A stretch of DNA of 46,237 nt from Clostridia bacterium (GTDB lineage Bacteria; Bacillota; Clostridia; Oscillospirales; CAG-272), in assembly GCA_017503285.1 (NCBI GenBank), contig JAFVTH010000020.1, forward strand, positions 1-46,237, read 5' to 3'. This document shows, one piece after another, positions 40,247 to 46,237 of this stretch. Numbering within the stretch: the first letter of the stretch is position 1; each line of letters begins with the position of its first letter. The notes below the pieces were generated by a model. That model saw only the letters and a list, made by a program, of their open reading frames with translations, ran no database searches and was not told where the DNA came from. The position numbers were made by a program, and so were the translations under genes.

Positions 40247-42778
40247 TTGGAAAATATTAAGTATATAATTGAAAAAAGCTCAAGAATAAAGGGTCTTATA
40301 GACACTCTTTATGAAAAAATGCCTGAAATTGAGTCAGCAAGAGGCAAGCTTGTAACAGAAAGCTACAAGATGACAGAAAATTTGCCTATTATAAGACGCA
40401 GAAGCCACGCATTTGCTCATATCCTTAAAAGCATTCCAATTGTTATAAGAGAAAATGAGCTTATTGTTGGTAGCGCAACGGTTGCGCCCCGTGGCTGTCA
40501 GGTTTTCCCGGAATATTCATATGAGTGGCTTCTTTCCGAGCTTGATACAGTTTCAACTCGTACTGCTGACCCATTTTACATAAGCGAAAAAACTAAAGAG
40601 GAGCTTCGTGAAATCTATCCCTGGTGGCAGGGCAAGACAACAAGCGACTTGGCTAAGGCTAATATGTCAAGGGAGGCATATGAGGCATTTGTTGAGCATT
40701 CGATATTTACCCCCGGCAACTATTTTTACAACGGCATAGGTCACGTTTGCGTAGACTACGGCAAGGTTCTAAAAATAGGCTACAGAGGCATTATTGCCGA
40801 GGCTGAGGCAGCGCTTAATAAGCTTGATGTGTCCGATAGCGACTATGTTTCAAGGAGCAATTTCCTTTACGCAGTTATAGAAAGCTGTGAGGCGGTTATT
40901 GAATACGCACGCAGATACAGCGCCCTTGCCAAGGAGCTTGCAGCTAAGGAAGCAAATGGCGAAAGAAAACGTGAGCTTGAGGCAATTTCCAAAAACTGCG
41001 TAAGAGTTCCGGAGTTTGGTGCAACAAGCTTTTACGAGGCTTGTCAATCCTTCTGGTTCATACAGCTTCTTTTGCAGGTTGAATCAAGCGGACACTCCAT
41101 ATCCCCAGGTCGCTTTGACCAGTATATGTATCCATACTATAAAAAGGATTTAGACGCAGGAAAAATCACAAGGGAAAGGGCACAGGAGCTTCTTGACTGC
41201 ATTTGGGTAAAATTCAACGACATAAACAAGGTAAGAGATGCTGCATCCGCTGACGGCTTTGCAGGCTACGGTATGTTCCAAAACCTTATTGTGGGCGGAC
41301 AGGATATCCACGGTATGGATGCAACAAACGACCTTTCATATATGTGCATTGAGGCAGCTATGCACGTGCCGCTGCCGCAGCCATCTATCTCTATAAGAGT
41401 ATGGAACGGCTCTCCGGAGGACCTGCTAATTAAGGCTGCAGCACTAACAAGGCTTGGCACAGGCTTGCCCGCATACTATAATGACGAAATAATTATTCCG
41501 TCTATAATGGCAAGAGGTCTTACCCTTGAGGACGCAAGAGATTATTGTATCATCGGCTGTGTAGAGCCTCAAAAGGCGGGAAAAACAGACGGCTGGCACG
41601 ATGCGGCGTTCTTCAATATGTGTCGCCCTATGGAGCTTGTTTTCTCAAACGGCTACGATAAGGGCAAGAAAATCGGCCCTGACACAGGGGACGTTAACGA
41701 CATGAAGACCTTTGAGGAGCTTTATAATGCATATAAGACACAGCAAAGCTATATGATAAAGCTTCTTGTTAACGCAAACAACGCAATAGATATGGCGCAC
41801 GCGGTAAGGTGTCCACTTCCTTTCCAATCCTGTATGGTTGAGGATTGCATCGGCAGAGGCAAGTCCCTACAGGAGGGCGGCGCAATTTACAACTTCACAG
41901 GTCCGCAGGGCTTTGGTATAGCAAACAACACCGACGGACTTATTGCCATCAAAAAGCTTGTTTTTGAGGAGGGTAGATTTACCCTTGGCGAGCTTAAGGA
42001 GGCTATGAGAGCAAACTTTGGCTACGGTGTGCACGGTGCGGCGGCAGAAAGGCTAACCACCGAGATAGCAACCGAGCTTGTTTCCCAGGGTCTTTCTGTA
42101 AACGAGGACGTTATAAGAACAATTTATGACGAGGTAACAAACCAAACCTCCCTAAGCCCTGAGCAAAAATCAAGATATAAGGAAATCAAGCGCTTAATCG
42201 ATGAGGAAGCGCCTAAGTACGGTAACGACATATACGACGTTGATATGTTTGCCCGTGATGTTGCAAACACCTACACAAAAGAGGTTGAAAAATACAAAAA
42301 TCCAAGAGGCGGCGTTTTCCAGGCAGGGCTTTATCCTGTTTCCGCAAATGTGCCACTTGGCGCAAGCACAGGCGCAACACCGGACGGCAGACTTGCATAC
42401 ACTCCGCTTGCTGACGGTATAGGTCCTGCATCCGGCAGAGATAAAAAGGGTCCTACCGCAACTGCAAACTCAGTTGCCAAGCTGGAGCAAAGCGTTGCAT
42501 CAAACGGCACACTCCTTAACCAAAAGTTCCATCCATCTGCCCTTGCAGGCATGAGTGGGCTTTCAAAGTTTGTTGCACTTATTCGCTCTTACTTTGACCA
42601 AAAGGGTATGCACGTTCAGTTTAACGTTGTAACCAAGGAAACGTTGCTTGATGCCCAAAAAAATCCGGAAAAATATAAAACCCTGGTGGTAAGAGTTGCA
42701 GGCTACAGCGCACTCTTTACAACCCTTTCCCGTTCATTACAGGACGATATTATAAACAGAACCGAGCAGGGCTTTTAA
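40247..42778 (+). CDS. Glycyl-radical 1,2-propanediol dehydratase
   Basis: 843 residues, TTG start 8-9 nt after AAGGAG. Glycyl radical enzyme of the diol-dehydratase class: thiyl Cys438 and Glu440 in YCIIGCVEPQ, and radical Gly819 in VVRVAGYSALFTTLSRSLQD. It converts S-1,2-propanediol to propionaldehyde without B12 and is the signature enzyme of this microcompartment type. Unlike choline lyases or the long C. phytofermentans form, it has no N-terminal targeting extension: the GRE fold begins within the first residues. Glycerol as substrate cannot be excluded. Confidence 0.9.
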   Translation: MENIKYIIEKSSRIKGLIDTLYEKMPEIESARGKLVTESYKMTENLPIIRRRSHAFAHILKSIPIVIRENELIVGSATVAPRGCQVFPEYSYEWLLSELDTVSTRTADPFYISEKTKEELREIYPWWQGKTTSDLAKANMSREAYEAFVEHSIFTPGNYFYNGIGHVCVDYGKVLKIGYRGIIAEAEAALNKLDVSDSDYVSRSNFLYAVIESCEAVIEYARRYSALAKELAAKEANGERKRELEAISKNCVRVPEFGATSFYEACQSFWFIQLLLQVESSGHSISPGRFDQYMYPYYKKDLDAGKITRERAQELLDCIWVKFNDINKVRDAASADGFAGYGMFQNLIVGGQDIHGMDATNDLSYMCIEAAMHVPLPQPSISIRVWNGSPEDLLIKAAALTRLGTGLPAYYNDEIIIPSIMARGLTLEDARDYCIIGCVEPQKAGKTDGWHDAAFFNMCRPMELVFSNGYDKGKKIGPDTGDVNDMKTFEELYNAYKTQQSYMIKLLVNANNAIDMAHAVRCPLPFQSCMVEDCIGRGKSLQEGGAIYNFTGPQGFGIANNTDGLIAIKKLVFEEGRFTLGELKEAMRANFGYGVHGAAAERLTTEIATELVSQGLSVNEDVIRTIYDEVTNQTSLSPEQKSRYKEIKRLIDEEAPKYGNDIYDVDMFARDVANTYTKEVEKYKNPRGGVFQAGLYPVSANVPLGASTGATPDGRLAYTPLADGIGPASGRDKKGPTATANSVAKLEQSVASNGTLLNQKFHPSALAGMSGLSKFVALIRSYFDQKGMHVQFNVVTKETLLDAQKNPEKYKTLVVRVAGYSALFTTLSRSLQDDIINRTEQGF

Positions 42779-42802
42779 TTAACGAAAAGAGGAGGTGATT
42801 AC

Positions 42803-43588
42803 ATGCAGAGGGAGCAAATAAAGGGCAGGATATTTAATATTCAGCGCTTTTCCATTCACGACGGGCCGGGGATACGGACAATAGTCTTTTTCAAGGGCTG
42901 TCGCATGAGGTGCGCCTGGTGCTGTAATCCCGAATCTCAAAACAGAGAAATTGAAACAATCATCGAAAAGGACAAGGAGAAAATCGTTGGGCAGGACGTT
43001 ACCGTTTGGGACATTATGCCGGAGCTTCTTGCAGACAAGGCATACTATCGCAGGAGCGAGGGCGGCATAACCCTCTCGGGCGGAGAGGTGCTTTGCCAGG
43101 CTGACTTTGCAGGGGAGCTGCTAAAGGCATGCAAGGCAGAGGGGCTGCATACTGCTATTGAGTCCGCCGCGTCCTTGCCGTTTTCAGAGATAGAAAAGCT
43201 GCTTCCTTACCTTGATTTATACCTTATGGATATAAAGCATATGGATAGCGAAAAGCATAAGGAATATACCGGCGTTGGAAACGAGCTTATCCTTGAAAAC
43301 GCAAGAAAAATTGCACAAAGCGGCGTGGAGCTTATAATAAGAACACCCGTTATCCCTACCTTTAACGACACGGCAGAGGACATAAGGGCAATTTCAGCCT
43401 TAGCAAGCACCCTGCCGGGGGTAAGGGAGCATCACCTTTTACCGTATCATCGTCTTGGCTCAGACAAGTATCAAGGGCTTGGCAGAAATTATGCCCTTAA
43501 GGAAATAGAGCCACCGTCCAAGGAAAGGATGGAATATCTTTTATCAGTTGCCCAGACATCGGGGCTTAAATGTAAAATTGGAGGCTAA
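42803..43588 (+). CDS. Glycyl radical enzyme activase (radical SAM)
   Basis: 261 residues. CxxxCxxC motif at Cys33/37/40 in FFKGCRMRCAWCCNPES, then GGITLSGGEVLCQ and YLMDIKHMDSEKHKEYTG. Abstracts hydrogen from Gly819 of the dehydratase. Only about 20 residues separate the SAM-cluster motif from the next core helix, so the ferredoxin-like insert with two extra [4Fe-4S] clusters typical of diol dehydratase and choline-lyase activases is missing, as in pyruvate formate-lyase activase. AGGAGGTG precedes the ATG. Confidence 0.9.
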   Translation: MQREQIKGRIFNIQRFSIHDGPGIRTIVFFKGCRMRCAWCCNPESQNREIETIIEKDKEKIVGQDVTVWDIMPELLADKAYYRRSEGGITLSGGEVLCQADFAGELLKACKAEGLHTAIESAASLPFSEIEKLLPYLDLYLMDIKHMDSEKHKEYTGVGNELILENARKIAQSGVELIIRTPVIPTFNDTAEDIRAISALASTLPGVREHHLLPYHRLGSDKYQGLGRNYALKEIEPPSKERMEYLLSVAQTSGLKCKIGG

Positions 43589-43590
43589 CA

Positions 43591-43950
43591 ATGGAGCTTA
43601 AAGAAAATATGAGAATAGTGCAGGAGCTGGTGCCCGGTAAGCAGATAACCCTTTGCCATATAATTGCAAATCCGGACGATGTTCTTTTCACAAAGCTTGG
43701 ACTTGACCCAAAGACAGACTATACAAGAAGTGCAATCGGTGTTTTAACCGTTTCCCCTGCTGAAAGTGCGGTAATCGCAGCCGATATTTCTATAAAGTCC
43801 TCCGGCGCTGAGATTGGATTTGTTGATAGATTTACAGGAACATTAATCATTTCGGGCAGCGTATCCAGCGTGGAATCTGCATTTTCTGCAATAAGAGAAT
43901 ACTTTACCTCAAAGCTTGCCTATGTATGCTGTGAAATAACTAAAACATAA
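43591..43950 (+). CDS. pduU: Circularly permuted BMC-H shell protein (PduU/EutS type)
   Basis: 119 residues, close to PduU throughout: RIVQELVPGKQITLCHIIAN, SAIGVLTVSPAESAVIAADI, GAEIGFVDRFTGTLIISG and CCEITKT. The permuted fold forms a hexamer capped by a six-strand barrel. It follows the activase by 2 nt and abuts pduV, its usual partner. Confidence 0.95.
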   Translation: MELKENMRIVQELVPGKQITLCHIIANPDDVLFTKLGLDPKTDYTRSAIGVLTVSPAESAVIAADISIKSSGAEIGFVDRFTGTLIISGSVSSVESAFSAIREYFTSKLAYVCCEITKT

Positions 43951-44405
43951 TGAAAAAAATTATCTTAATTGGACGAGTTGCGGCAGGAAAAACCACCCTG
44001 ACTCAAGCCCTAAACGGGGAGAATATCCACTACTACAAAACCCAGTATATTAATTACCTTGATACAATAATAGACACCCCCGGCGAGTATACGGAGCTTA
44101 GGCAGACAAGCGGCGCATTAGCCCTTTATTCCTATGAGGCAGACGTGGTTGGACTTGTGCTTTCCGCAAACGAGCCATATTCTATTTTCTCCCCCTGTAT
44201 TACAAGCCTTGTAAACAGAGAGGTTGTAGGCATTATCACAGGAATTGATAAGCCGGATGCCAATCCGGAAAGGGTGGAAAGGTGGCTAAGGCTTGCGGGC
44301 TGTAAAAAAATATTTCCTGTCAGCGCATATACAGGAGAGGGACTTGATAAGCTTATAGAATTTTTAGCCGACGAGGAGGATTTGCAAAAAAATGAGCAGA
44401 ACTAA
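43950..44405 (+). CDS. pduV: PduV/EutP-like small GTPase
   Basis: 151 residues, P-loop GRVAAGKTT (residues 8-16), IDTPGEYTEL as the G3 switch, GIITGIDKPDA as a G4-like motif. Start overlaps the pduU stop (TAATG). In Salmonella PduV sits on the compartment surface and affects its movement or inheritance. Its 3' end overlaps the ParA gene by 14 nt, so the positioning idea extends to the next two genes. Confidence 0.9.
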   Translation: MKKIILIGRVAAGKTTLTQALNGENIHYYKTQYINYLDTIIDTPGEYTELRQTSGALALYSYEADVVGLVLSANEPYSIFSPCITSLVNREVVGIITGIDKPDANPERVERWLRLAGCKKIFPVSAYTGEGLDKLIEFLADEEDLQKNEQN

Positions 44406-45183
44406 AATAATTGCCTTTGCCAATAATAAGGGCGGAAGTGGAAAAACCACAACCTGCTCAAATATCGGCTGTGCCCTTGCTATGATGGGCAAAAGAGTGC
44501 TGATGATAGATGGCGATATGCAAATAAACCTAACTCTTTCCTTCTTTGATGAGGAAAAGGTTTTGGAGTACGCAAGCAACGGAAAAAATATATATACGGC
44601 GCTAAAGGAGGAAAAGGACCTTTCCGACTTTATTGTGCCAACAGAGTACGAGGGGCTTGATATTGTCCCGTCAACCTCCCTTATGAGCTCTATTGAGTTT
44701 GACCTTTTCCCAAAATGGCAGAGGGAATTTATCCTAAGAAAGTGCTTAGAGCCTGTAAGAGCCCGCGGCTACTACGATTACATACTCATCGACTCCCCGC
44801 CGACCCTTGGTGGCTGGGTTATGAACATTATGTGTGCCTCTGACTATGTTATAATTCCTGTTGAGGCAAGCCCTTGGGGTCTTTTCGGCCTTGCAAATAT
44901 GTTCGACTTTATCGGCAAGGTCAAGGAAATGTCCCCTCGCCTTGAGGTTATGGGAATTATGGTAACCAAGGCAGACGAAAGAAAGAATTACTTTAAGGAA
45001 ACACTAAAATCCCTAAGAGAGAGCGAGGATGTTAGGGTTTTTAAGGGATATGTCAGAGTTGATAGCGCCATCGAATGGTCACAGGACAACAGCAAGCCAG
45101 TTGTTGCCTACAAAAAATATTCAAGAAGCGCTATTGAATATAGAAGTCTTGCAAAGGAGATAGTAGAATATGCCAATAGGTAA
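44392..45183 (+). CDS. ParA/McdA-like ATPase encoded in the BMC operon
   Basis: 263 residues. Deviant Walker A FANNKGGSGKTTTCSN with signature lysine 13, MIDGDMQINLTLSFFD, Walker B LIDSPPTLGGWVM and a C-terminal basic surface. It overlaps pduV by 14 nt and is overlapped by the next small gene, so it is translated with the microcompartment genes. ParA/MinD ATPases position carboxysomes (McdA with McdB). By analogy this one would move catabolic microcompartments over the nucleoid. It is separate from the chromosomal Soj at 14417 and only distantly similar to it. Target unproven. Confidence 0.85.
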   Translation: MSRTKIIAFANNKGGSGKTTTCSNIGCALAMMGKRVLMIDGDMQINLTLSFFDEEKVLEYASNGKNIYTALKEEKDLSDFIVPTEYEGLDIVPSTSLMSSIEFDLFPKWQREFILRKCLEPVRARGYYDYILIDSPPTLGGWVMNIMCASDYVIIPVEASPWGLFGLANMFDFIGKVKEMSPRLEVMGIMVTKADERKNYFKETLKSLRESEDVRVFKGYVRVDSAIEWSQDNSKPVVAYKKYSRSAIEYRSLAKEIVEYANR

Positions 45184-45427
45184 AAATGCAATAAAAAGAG
45201 TTTCAAATAGTGGCTATTCCAACGTAAAAACCACAGCACCCGATATGGAAAACAGCGTGGCTGTTGAGGTAAAGGTGGAAGAAGCACCGGTGGCAGAAGC
45301 ACCGGCTGTTAAGGAAGCTCCTAAAAAGGCTGCAAAAAAGCCATCAAAAAAGAAGGCGACAGCAAGCGCAAAGCAAAGCTTTGAGCATATTGCCATAGGA
45401 GATAGCCTACCATACTATTTGCTATAA
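45170..45427 (+). CDS. Small basic protein, candidate ParA adaptor (McdB-like role)
   Basis: 85 residues, ATG overlapping the ParA gene by 14 nt, with AAGGAG inside the ParA 3' end. N-terminus PIGKNAIKRVSNSGYSNV, then a low-complexity A/E/V/P/K stretch (residues ~30-65, with KKAAKKPSKKK), and a short conserved-looking end SFEHIAIGDSLPYYLL. Disordered, charge-patterned and with possible interaction motifs at both ends, it fits a cargo adaptor that stimulates a ParA ATPase and binds the shell. No family recognised; the role is inference. It is the last gene before a terminator. Confidence 0.7.
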   Translation: MPIGKNAIKRVSNSGYSNVKTTAPDMENSVAVEVKVEEAPVAEAPAVKEAPKKAAKKPSKKKATASAKQSFEHIAIGDSLPYYLL

Positions 45428-45430
45428 CAC

Positions 45431-45460
45431 AAAAGGGAACAAGCCGAGCTTGTTCCTTTT
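45431..45460 (+). terminator. Terminator of the BMC operon
   Basis: AAAAGGGAACAAGC-CGA-GCTTGTTCCTTTT with one bulged G, then ATTCTTT. Confidence 0.8.
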
Positions 45461-45497
45461 ATTCTTTATCCCTATTTTATCAAGATATGAATTTCTG

Positions 45498-45526
45498 TTG
45501 AAAACAAGCAATTTATGAATTATAAT
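45498..45526 (+). promoter_or_regulatory. Promoter of the barstar-like gene
   Basis: TTGAAA (45498-45503), 17 nt, TATAAT (45521-45526). A perfect palindrome TACCGATCGGTA (45534-45545) covers the expected start site and may be an operator. Confidence 0.7.
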
Positions 45527-45585
45527 AAAAGTGTACCGATCGGTATCGCTTCTAAATCCAAGTGTAAAGAATGGAATGGTAAAAT

Positions 45586-45915
45586 ATGTACGAGCATAAA
45601 GAAAAATATATACTTGATTTCACAAATGTAAGGTCACGGATAGACATTCACAATATCATTGAAAAGGAATTTGATTTTCCAAATTATTATGGGGCTAACT
45701 GGGATGCTTTTTGGGACTGCATAACCGATCTTGTGGATGAAGAGGGTCTTGATATTGAAATAATCGGTCTTGACAAAATATATGGTAGCTTCAAAGAGGA
45801 TATAGATATTTTTATTAAAATGCTAAAGCGCCTAAAGCATGTAAATAACGACAGGTTTTCTAATGTTACCAAAATTGCAATCCACCACGGGGAGTCAAAG
45901 ATTTATTTAACTTAG
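45586..45915 (+). CDS. Barstar-family ribonuclease inhibitor, orphan
   Basis: 109 residues with the barstar pattern: IDIHNIIEKEFDFPNYYGAN, WDAFWDCITDL and a C-terminal IAIHHGES strand. Barstars bind and block barnase-type RNases, including toxin domains of polymorphic toxins. No barnase-like gene lies nearby, so it is either an orphan immunity gene or regulates a housekeeping RNase. No good SD is visible; ATG 45586 was chosen as the first in-frame start giving the full domain. Confidence 0.8.
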   Translation: MYEHKEKYILDFTNVRSRIDIHNIIEKEFDFPNYYGANWDAFWDCITDLVDEEGLDIEIIGLDKIYGSFKEDIDIFIKMLKRLKHVNNDRFSNVTKIAIHHGESKIYLT

Positions 45916-45923
45916 ACACAAAA

Positions 45924-45981
45924 GGGGCAATTTAGCGTGATACTCTTAACGGAGTATTCACGCTAAACTATGATTGCCCTT
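45924..45981. repeat. Long imperfect hairpin after the barstar gene
   Basis: TTTAGCGTGATACTC-TTAACG-GAGTATTCACGCTAAA nested within GGGCAAT/ATTGCCC arms. Could be a terminator-like or miniature palindromic element. Confidence 0.6.
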
Positions 45982-45984
45982 ACG

Positions 45985-46237
45985 GGCAAGTTATGAGTTA
46001 TGAGATACTTCGTATCGTTATGATTGGCTTCGCCAAGTTATAGGTTAGATGTGCAATCATATCATAACGCTTGCTATGCAAACTCATAACGGTGAGCGAA
46101 AGCGAACCTCATAACTCTAAACTAAAACGAACAGAAAAAGAGCAGACATACAAGATTTTCTTCTTGCGTGTTTGCTCTTTCTGCTTGTGTAGGGGTTCCC
46201 CGAAGCGAAGTATGAGCTTTGGGGGTTCACGTATAGG
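45985..46237. repeat. Mini-hairpin repeat tract at the window end
   Basis: Repeated ATAACTCATAAC-like units separated by tiny hairpins such as GATAC-TTC-GTATC, TTGGC-TTC-GCCAA and AGCGAAAGCG. A longer hairpin at 46132-46183 follows (AAAGAGCAGACATACAAGA with TCTTGCGTGTTTGCTCTTT). No gene seen in the last 322 nt; the flanking gene is outside the window. Confidence 0.6.

Noticed and set aside
45586-45915. Barnase-barstar toxin-immunity pair
   Set aside because: Only the barstar-like gene is present; no RNase gene is seen on either strand nearby.

Overview
The window looks like chromosomal DNA of a low-to-mid GC, anaerobic Clostridia-type Firmicute (Bacillota), probably an uncultured gut bacterium. 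The grounds are strong AGGAGG ribosome binding sites, TTGACA-N17-TATAAT promoters, Firmicute-type parS sites, PerR with a reverse rubrerythrin, and a glycyl-radical propanediol microcompartment. I cannot name a genus from sequence alone. LAYOUT. 1-2.5 kb (minus strand): a truncated secreted leucine-rich-repeat protein, a 57-residue small protein and GC-rich intergenic repeats. 2.5-6.5 kb (minus): an operon UPF0237 (ACT) - UPF0210 - metY - metA for O-acetylhomoserine-based methionine synthesis. 6.6-12 kb (plus): a compact phage head module (terminase large subunit, portal, scaffold-like protein, major capsid) with no tail, lysis or integrase genes. A dispersed motif CGACACAGGGTCG occurs seven times in and around it. 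12.3-16.6 kb: a chromosome partition locus with a Noc-like ParB, five perfect parS sites in 642 bp, Soj (ParA), Spo0J (ParB) and a membrane protein. 16.7-17.7 kb: perR and a reverse rubrerythrin behind a palindromic operator. 17.7-28.8 kb: an accessory region built of small cassettes. These are a HicA-HicB-SecB-like toxin-antitoxin-chaperone operon, an XRE regulator, a lipoprotein, an unknown protein, a GH127 glycosidase, and a SipW/TasA-type secretion operon whose signal peptidase carries a C-terminal ribosomal-protein-L15-like domain. A truncated integrase is also present. Between the cassettes lie repeated intergenic elements, a decayed copy of the rubrerythrin 3' end, and at least six short structured RNA units. 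Five of the six are clear stand-alone transcription units with a perfect consensus promoter and a terminator hairpin; four of them are back to back at 28.2-28.7 kb. 28.8-45.4 kb: a bacterial microcompartment (BMC) locus for fuculose-phosphate/1,2-propanediol breakdown. It has a divergent iron alcohol dehydrogenase, an RpiR regulator with an array of operator-like palindromes, and then ackA, fucA, pduP, a zinc alcohol dehydrogenase, four hexameric shell genes, pduL, a pentamer gene, pduS, pduT, a glycyl-radical diol dehydratase, its activase, pduU and pduV. The locus ends with a ParA-type ATPase overlapping a small basic protein. 45.6 kb: an orphan barstar-like inhibitor and terminal repeats. 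HOW IT WORKS TOGETHER (inference). The aldolase yields lactaldehyde, which is reduced to 1,2-propanediol. The glycyl radical enzyme dehydrates this to propionaldehyde inside the shell. PduP, PduL and AckA convert the aldehyde to propionate and ATP, while the alcohol dehydrogenases make propanol and recycle NADH. PduS/PduT carry electrons across the shell. The final ParA plus small-protein pair is a good candidate for positioning the compartments in the cell. Best leads for something new: the BMC-linked ParA/adaptor pair, the small-RNA array, the HicAB-SecB tripartite system, the signal peptidase-L15 fusion, and the head-only phage module beside the parS cluster.
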